A stretch of 25,753 nt of DNA, taken from positions 1-25,753 of IMG/VR virus record IMGVR_UViG_3300038701_000937. One strand, 5' to 3'. A model generated the notes under the pieces. It did no database searches. It was given only the letters and a program-made list of their open reading frames with translations, and was not told the DNA's origin. Numbering within the stretch: the stretch's first letter is position 1; every line of letters starts with the position of its first letter. The stretch comes from a virus. This document shows, in pieces, positions 22,267 to 25,753 of the stretch. Made by a program: the position numbers and the translations under genes.

Positions 22267-22554
22267 ATGGAACTTACCGCTTTCATCCGCATGTGCGATC
22301 GCGCTGCTGCCTCGAACAAGGGCGGCGCGGCGCAAGAGCCCGCCCGTCGCGTCTCTCGCATCCTGAACGTCTCACACGGCTGGAAGGTGCTGAAATACGA
22401 GGACGGCAGTTCGAGCGTCGTCAATGACGATCACGGCGTCCGGATCGGACAGCACTTCGCGGCCGACCGTGGCGCCGCTGCCCTCGCCTACCTGAAAGAG
22501 CGCATCGCCCTTTCCCGGAAGCGCGAGGACGGCCTTCGCGCACACGGCTTCTGA
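22267..22554 (+). CDS. Small hypothetical protein
   Basis: A 95-residue protein. AGGAGGA lies 7 nt before ATG 22267, while the in-frame ATG 22261 is too close to that site, so 22267 is chosen. The N-terminal helix (MELTAFIRMCDRAAASNKGG) is followed by a strand pair (GWKVLKYEDGSSSVVNDDHG) and a C-terminal helix (AALAYLKERIALSRKREDGL). The mix suggests a compact alpha/beta fold. No family is recognised. The excellent ribosome site supports strong translation. Hairpins lie on both sides, between it and its neighbours. Confidence 0.68.
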   Translation: MELTAFIRMCDRAAASNKGGAAQEPARRVSRILNVSHGWKVLKYEDGSSSVVNDDHGVRIGQHFAADRGAAALAYLKERIALSRKREDGLRAHGF

Positions 22555-22561
22555 CACCTGC

Positions 22562-22579
22562 GGGCGCCTTCGGGCGCTC
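22562..22579 (+). terminator. UUCG-tetraloop hairpin between small genes
   Basis: GCGCC-TTCG-GGCGC (22564-22577), with one extra wobble and one extra GC pair outside, forms an extra-stable UUCG-capped hairpin. A second stem, CCGCC-AGT-GGCGG, lies at 22598-22610. There is no T run. They may act as attenuators or mRNA stabilisers. Confidence 0.42.
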
Positions 22580-22631
22580 GCCTTCCCTTCTCCCATGCCG
22601 CCAGTGGCGGTATCGATTTGGGGAATGCACC

Positions 22632-22811
22632 ATGACACAAACCGATATGTTTCCCGGTCAGCCGCAAGGCTTGTCCGACAGTGAGGCAGCACGCATCCTG
22701 CGCACGACGCTGGAACGGATCGCTGCCCATGGGGTCGAGTACGGGAGCGGATACTGCGCAGCCGAAGCGCAGCGCACGCTGGCCGACCTCAAGCGGATGG
22801 CGGGACGATGA
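22632..22811 (+). CDS. Small hypothetical protein
   Basis: A 59-residue protein starting at ATG 22632 after GGGGAA. It has a polar start (MTQTDMFPGQPQGLSDSEAA) and two helices (ARILRTTLERIAAHG, AEAQRTLADLKRMAG). No domain is recognised. Its stop overlaps the start of the next gene (ATGA), so the two are probably co-translated. Length and overlap fit the other small genes of this cluster. Confidence 0.6.
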   Translation: MTQTDMFPGQPQGLSDSEAARILRTTLERIAAHGVEYGSGYCAAEAQRTLADLKRMAGR

Positions 22812-23326
22812 CCGCGCTCGACGCCGCGATGGCCTTGCGTGCCAGCCGACCGGACACGCCGCGCCCGACCTCGCTCTCGACCTTCCTCGCGCAATCGGGT
22901 TTTCGGCCTGACGCGCACGATCGGGCCGACCTTGAAGCCACCGGGTGCACCGCGCCCGTGTGGTGGCGATGGAAGGGGTACTCGTGCAGCGATGACGCGG
23001 CCGAAGCTGCGTGGCTCGACGGATACATATTCGAGCGCGATTGCCACGAGTTGCACGAGGCGCTGGCACGATGCCTTCGCGGGTCGCCGGTCTATCAAGT
23101 AGGCGACGAGCGCCTTGCCGACGAGTGGGCAGTCTATGACGCCGCCGCCGAGGACTTCGCGGAGCGCTACGGGATGCCGCACACTGCCGCCCGCGCTCGA
23201 TTGGAGCAAGCGCCGAACTTCACGCTGGTCGACGACGACGCCACGCCAGCCGATCCGATGACCTCTCACCTTGTTGGCCGCGTCGGATTGCTTGCCGTTG
23301 CTTCGGCCCTCGGAATTTCTACTTGA
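22808..23326 (+). CDS. Hypothetical protein, Trp- and Asp-rich
   Basis: A 172-residue protein starting at ATG 22808, overlapping the previous stop. The middle part has a Cys/Trp-rich stretch (GCTAPVWWRWKGYSCSDDAA) followed by helices (AWLDGYIFERDCHELHEALA, DEWAVYDAAAEDFAERYGMP). The C-terminus is more hydrophobic (VGRVGLLAVASALGIS). No family is recognised. Its stop codon lies inside the -35 hexamer of promoter P2, so the gene ends exactly where the second transcription unit begins. Confidence 0.65.
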   Translation: MTALDAAMALRASRPDTPRPTSLSTFLAQSGFRPDAHDRADLEATGCTAPVWWRWKGYSCSDDAAEAAWLDGYIFERDCHELHEALARCLRGSPVYQVGDERLADEWAVYDAAAEDFAERYGMPHTAARARLEQAPNFTLVDDDATPADPMTSHLVGRVGLLAVASALGIST

Positions 23327-23351
23327 CGCACGGTGACGATGGTCCCATATT
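23323..23351 (+). promoter_or_regulatory. Promoter P2, near-copy of P1
   Basis: TTGACG (23323-23328), 17 bp, CATATT (23346-23351), with the same CCATATTGGG context and the same internal GATG as P1. It overlaps the stop codon of the upstream gene. It would serve ATG 23378 with a leader of about 20 nt. Confidence 0.72.
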
Positions 23352-23377
23352 GGGTTGGCCAGACAGGAGCCGACCCA

Positions 23378-23536
23378 ATGACCAACGACCTCACCCTCGC
23401 CATCTACCGCAAGGTTACCGCCCTCGGATGGGTCGCCTACCGCCAGCAGGTTGCCGGGCAGGTGGCCGACGGCATCCTGACGCCCGCCGAAGGTGTCGAG
23501 ATGCTGGCCTACGCCAAGCGCTATCGTACCCGCTAA
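23378..23536 (+). CDS. Small hypothetical protein under P2
   Basis: A 52-residue protein starting at ATG 23378 with AGGAG 8 nt upstream. It is mostly helical (NDLTLAIYRKVTALGWVAYR, GILTPAEGVEMLAYAKRY). No domain is recognised. It lies immediately behind promoter P2, with a good ribosome site, so strong early expression is likely. Its small size and position are reminiscent of early phage host-takeover proteins, which is inference. Confidence 0.62.
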   Translation: MTNDLTLAIYRKVTALGWVAYRQQVAGQVADGILTPAEGVEMLAYAKRYRTR

Positions 23537-23559
23537 CATCAGCCATAGGACACAGCACC

Positions 23560-23949
23560 ATGACCGACACACTTGAAACCAACCACGCACTGGAGAACGC
23601 CCGCGGGTGGGTGACGACCATTCGCGAGATGATGGCCGCGCTCGCTTCCGACGACGAGAACGAGAGCGAGGAGGCGCGCGAGCGCATCCACGAGGCGCCT
23701 TTAGCGGTCGACGTTCGCAGCGGGTGGGCTTCTCCCGGCTCGCCCATGGACGCCGCCGAGTTCCAGATTCTTCTCACAACGGGCGGCCCGGCGTTGCGTA
23801 TCGTTGGAGACCTGAACGCTTACGGCGAGCCGGAGACCGCGCGCTTGGAGTGGCAGGACTGGGGCACGCCTTGGACCTTCGTCTCGCTGGCGTCTGACGA
23901 TGCAAAGGCCGTCCACGATTTTGCCGAGCTTTTCTATTTCGGCGACTGA
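23560..23949 (+). CDS. Hypothetical acidic protein
   Basis: A 129-residue protein starting at ATG 23560 with AGGA 9 nt upstream. The N-terminus is a helix (NHALENARGWVTTIREMMAA) followed by a very acidic stretch (SDDENESEEARERIHEAP). The rest is strand-rich (AEFQILLTTGGPALRIVGDL, ARLEWQDWGTPWTF) and ends DFAELFYFGD. The layout suggests a small alpha/beta domain. Similar acidic small proteins occur in accessory regions of alphaproteobacterial phages, but I cannot name a family. Its start codon context (ACCATGACCGACAC) is like that of the next gene. Confidence 0.65.
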   Translation: MTDTLETNHALENARGWVTTIREMMAALASDDENESEEARERIHEAPLAVDVRSGWASPGSPMDAAEFQILLTTGGPALRIVGDLNAYGEPETARLEWQDWGTPWTFVSLASDDAKAVHDFAELFYFGD

Positions 23950-23962
23950 TCCCTTCCCGCTG

Positions 23963-23981
23963 CGGCCGTCTATGGCGGCCG
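23963..23981 (+). terminator. CGGCCG hairpin between small genes
   Basis: CGGCCG at 23963-23968 and 23976-23981, with a 7-nt loop. It follows a gene end by 13 nt. No T run is present. It repeats the pattern of GC hairpins in the gaps of this cluster. Confidence 0.35.
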
Positions 23982-24022
23982 TAGAGGCGAGCGATCGGCT
24001 CGGATGACAGGAGACTAGACCC

Positions 24023-24646
24023 ATGACCGACACCACAATCACAATCACGATCGACGCGGACCCTGCCGAGATCCTTGGCGGCGGCGCCGATTGGTCGCCC
24101 GAGCTTTACGTGGAGCTTCTGGACGATCGAGCGCTCATCAAGGCGACCATGGAGCACAGCGCGCACAACGGCACGCCCATGGACGTCTGGCACGGGCTGA
24201 GGCACGTCTGGAGCAACAGGCTCTCGCAAGGATCCCTCGTCGTGGCCGACGTCGATGGGATCCACGCTCTCGCCGAGCGCCTGCGGCCCTACCTCGCCCG
24301 CGTCGCCGCAGGGCACAGCGTCGAGTGGGATGGCTCCAATCACGTCGGCCGGCTGACCGACGACGCGCGCGAGGCGTCCGAGACAATCGCCGATATCCTT
24401 TGCGGGGCCGGTTGGGAGTGGACCGACGGCAGCGTGACCGTCTGGCACGCGGGCGAATGGCTTAGTGGCGCTTCGCTCGGGGATTTCGGGCTCGCCACTG
24501 ACTCGACCGACGGGGACATCGAAGCCGCTGCCAAGGTCGCGGAGGCGCGGGCTTGCGCAGACAGCGCGCGCTTGTTCGGGGACGTCGCGGCTGCACTCCG
24601 CGAGATGCGGGACGAGGCCCGCGAGGAAGCCAGCACCGACGACTGA
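24023..24646 (+). CDS. Hypothetical protein
   Basis: A 207-residue acidic protein starting at ATG 24023 with AGGAGA about 10 nt upstream. It starts with a Thr/Ile strand (TDTTITITIDADPAEILG). Its middle has Trp- and His-containing helices (MDVWHGLRHVWSNRLSQGS, HALAERLRPYLARVAAGHSV), then ETIADILCGAGWEWTDGSVT and VWHAGEWLSGASLGDF. It ends in an acidic helix (AALREMRDEAREEASTDD). No domain or active-site motif is recognised. It is followed by the first copy of the 23-bp repeated ribosome-site element. Confidence 0.68.
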   Translation: MTDTTITITIDADPAEILGGGADWSPELYVELLDDRALIKATMEHSAHNGTPMDVWHGLRHVWSNRLSQGSLVVADVDGIHALAERLRPYLARVAAGHSVEWDGSNHVGRLTDDAREASETIADILCGAGWEWTDGSVTVWHAGEWLSGASLGDFGLATDSTDGDIEAAAKVAEARACADSARLFGDVAAALREMRDEAREEASTDD

Positions 24647-24653
24647 CGCTCTA

Positions 24654-24676
24654 CACCAGCAACAGGAGACAGAACG
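24654..24676 (+). repeat. 23-bp repeated leader element, copy 1
   Basis: The 23 bp are identical to 25182-25204 and contain the ribosome site AGGAG. Here the copy is non-coding and ends 1 nt before ATG 24678. Confidence 0.85.
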
Positions 24677-24677
24677 G

Positions 24678-25208
24678 ATGCTCAGTAAGAACCAAGGCGC
24701 CTTGCTGGCCGCGCTCTGGCGATGCACGAGACTCAACGACCGCGCGTCTTCCGCCGATCTGGCCGCCGAGATTGCCGCCCGCGGCATGGACGCCGCCATC
24801 GTCCCGTCCGGCCTGCGTTTCTTGCAGCGTCGCGGGCTCTCCGCGAACGATGGCACTGGCCACTACCTGACCGCCGAGGGGCGCCGCGAACTCGCCGCCA
24901 TCGACCGACAGGCGACCGAATACGACCTGCTCGACCGCGTGTATTTCGCCTATCGCATGGCCGGATACCGGGACCGCATCACCGATGCCCAGCGTGCGAC
25001 GTTGACCGCGATCCTGCGAGACAGCCCCGAGTGGGGCCCCAACTCGCTGCACGTGAGCGCCGACGGCGAAGTGTCGTGCGCGATCGACGAAGTGAAGGCC
25101 GGAGAGTGCCAGACATACGAGTTCATCACGCTCGGCCACGTGTCCGACATGGTAGACGAGCACGGCAACCGGATCACTGCGCACCAGCAACAGGAGACAG
25201 AACGATGA
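24678..25208 (+). CDS. Winged-helix-like hypothetical protein
   Basis: A 176-residue protein. ATG 24678 has AGGAG 9 nt upstream, in the 23-bp repeat. Residues 1-75 look like a winged helix-turn-helix: KNQGALLAALWRCTRL, SSADLAAEIAARG, SGLRFLQRRGLSAND, then a wing GTGHYLTAEGRREL. Residues 80-165 are unassigned (DLLDRVYFAYRMAGYRDRIT, then LHVSADGEVSCAIDE). The last nine residues (AHQQQETER) are simply the translation of the second 23-bp repeat, which also serves as ribosome site for the next gene. A DNA-binding regulator is plausible, but only by fold-like pattern. The stop overlaps the next start (ATGA). Confidence 0.66.
   Translation: MLSKNQGALLAALWRCTRLNDRASSADLAAEIAARGMDAAIVPSGLRFLQRRGLSANDGTGHYLTAEGRRELAAIDRQATEYDLLDRVYFAYRMAGYRDRITDAQRATLTAILRDSPEWGPNSLHVSADGEVSCAIDEVKAGECQTYEFITLGHVSDMVDEHGNRITAHQQQETER
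25182..25204 (+). repeat. 23-bp repeated leader element, copy 2
   Basis: Identical to 24654-24676. This copy is coding: it forms the C-terminus HQQQETER of the upstream gene and carries the AGGAG ribosome site directly before ATG 25205. Confidence 0.85.
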
Positions 25209-25411
25209 CCTTGACTAACAGTTGCCAGATCCGCCGCGCGCCTAACGCGGCCTGCCTCCAGCGGCTTTTGCCTGATGACTACGCTGTGATCCGGCAGGAA
25301 TCGACGCGCTCGTGGGCACTGACATGGCGCGGGCAAGTCCTCGTTTCTGGGGCGGATTTCAGCGACGTCAAGCGGGCTGCCGAGAACGCCCTTTTTAATC
25401 GGTTCGACTGA
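25205..25411 (+). CDS. Small hypothetical protein
   Basis: A 68-residue protein starting at ATG 25205, using the ribosome site in the second 23-bp repeat and overlapping the previous stop. The pattern is a short helix (AACLQRLLPDDYAVIR), two strands (SWALTWRGQVLVSG) and a closing helix (DFSDVKRAAENALFNRF). This could be a small alpha/beta domain. No family is recognised. The stop shares its A with the start of the regulator gene (TGATG). Confidence 0.65.
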   Translation: MTLTNSCQIRRAPNAACLQRLLPDDYAVIRQESTRSWALTWRGQVLVSGADFSDVKRAAENALFNRFD

Positions 25412-25602
25412 TGACCCCCGACGAACTCCGCGCCGCACGCCGCCGGCTCAACATGAGGCAAGAGGACCTCGCCAACGCCCTCGGCGTCTCAAGGGACGCT
25501 GTAAAGCGCTGGGAGGCACCGCCAGAGGCTTCCAACCGCAGGACGCCCCCCGCCTACCTCCGGCTTGCTATCGCCAGTCTGGAGGCTTCCCAGGGCGTTT
25601 AA
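25411..25602 (+). CDS. Small XRE-type helix-turn-helix regulator
   Basis: A 63-residue protein that is little more than one helix-turn-helix domain: TPDELRAARRRLNMRQEDLA, then NALGVSRDAVKRWE, with the Cro/CI-like order of helices at residues 3-34. A Pro/Arg loop and a final helix (YLRLAIASLEAS) follow. No oligomerisation or peptidase domain is present, so it is more Cro-like than CI-like. ATG 25411 overlaps the previous stop. It probably controls phage promoters; the palindrome at 21473 and the two copied promoters are candidate targets, but nothing shows which. Its stop overlaps the stop of a convergent minus-strand ORF. Confidence 0.8.
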   Translation: MTPDELRAARRRLNMRQEDLANALGVSRDAVKRWEAPPEASNRRTPPAYLRLAIASLEASQGV

Positions 25603-25742
25603 GCGGCATCGTCCGCTTGGGCGGCCTCGCCCCTCGCACGATAGAGCCTTGCCCGCGCCTCGATGACCGCGCGGGCAAGGTGCGCGTCACGCCACATCCA
25701 GCGGGTGCCGCCTTTGCGTGGCCCCGGCTTCATCCTCCCCAT
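25599..25742 (-). CDS. Small basic hypothetical protein at right edge
   Basis: A 47-residue ORF from ATG 25742 to TAA, too short for many gene callers. It encodes a basic protein (MGRMKPGPRKGGTRWMWRDA, then HLARAVIEARARLYRARGEA). ATG 25742 sits in a TGATG junction with a stop codon of a gene that continues beyond the window (its last codons read Lys-Ser-Asn). This repeats the coupling style of the phage. ATG 25733 is an alternative start. The stop overlaps that of the XRE gene by 3 bp. Function is unknown. Confidence 0.5.
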   Translation of the reverse strand: MGRMKPGPRKGGTRWMWRDAHLARAVIEARARLYRARGEAAQADDAA

Positions 25743-25753
25743 CAGTTGCTCTT

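Noticed and set aside
1-25753. CRISPR array, tRNA or rRNA gene, insertion sequence, integrase
   Set aside because: No regularly spaced repeat array, no tRNA-like cloverleaf, no transposase or recombinase motifs were seen by reading both strands.

Overview
The window is a GC-rich piece of a tailed bacteriophage (or prophage) genome with a podovirus-type virion. It has a P22-like portal, an N4-gp56-type major capsid protein, a head-tail adaptor, a P22 gp10-like stabilisation protein, a run of ejection proteins and a beta-helix tailspike. No sheath, tail tube or tape-measure gene is visible. The base composition and the sigma70-like promoters (TTGACG, 17 bp, CATATT) would suit an alphaproteobacterial host, but that is inference. 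No integrase, DNA polymerase, tRNA or CRISPR array was seen.

Layout. Position 21000 down to 1 (minus strand) is one long packaging and virion operon. In transcription order it holds a 30-residue Lys/Gly-rich peptide, two small ORFs, putative small terminase, large terminase, an accessory cassette (DUF3310 protein, a 56-residue ORF, and a DNA methyltransferase gene with an HNH endonuclease gene inside it), portal, a spike-base-like protein, scaffold, major capsid, a beta-rich head protein, adaptor, stabilisation protein, a small structural protein, and three ejection-type proteins. Two virion proteins with enzyme domains follow: an M23 peptidase-like domain and an ADP-ribosyltransferase-like domain. 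The operon continues off the edge with the tailspike. Most junctions are ATGA or TGATG overlaps. The clear exception is a 145-nt structured leader before the capsid gene. One plus-strand gene for a small exported protein sits inside the operon at 4505-4852.

Positions 21001-21947 form a divergent region without a convincing gene. It carries inverted and direct repeats and ends in a promoter. Positions 21948-25602 (plus strand) hold ten small genes, mostly unrecognised. They are served by two nearly identical promoters and end with a winged-helix-like protein and a small XRE-type regulator. A small minus-strand ORF converges on the last of these at the right edge.

Most notable are: (1) the HNH gene inserted exactly before the DPPY catalytic motif of the methyltransferase, with a duplicated junction and the outer frame kept open; (2) a virion-operon ADP-ribosyltransferase, likely delivered with the DNA; (3) the counter-oriented exported four-cysteine protein; (4) a capsid-gene leader whose stem would hide the ribosome binding site; (5) the duplicated promoter that defines a small early regulon.
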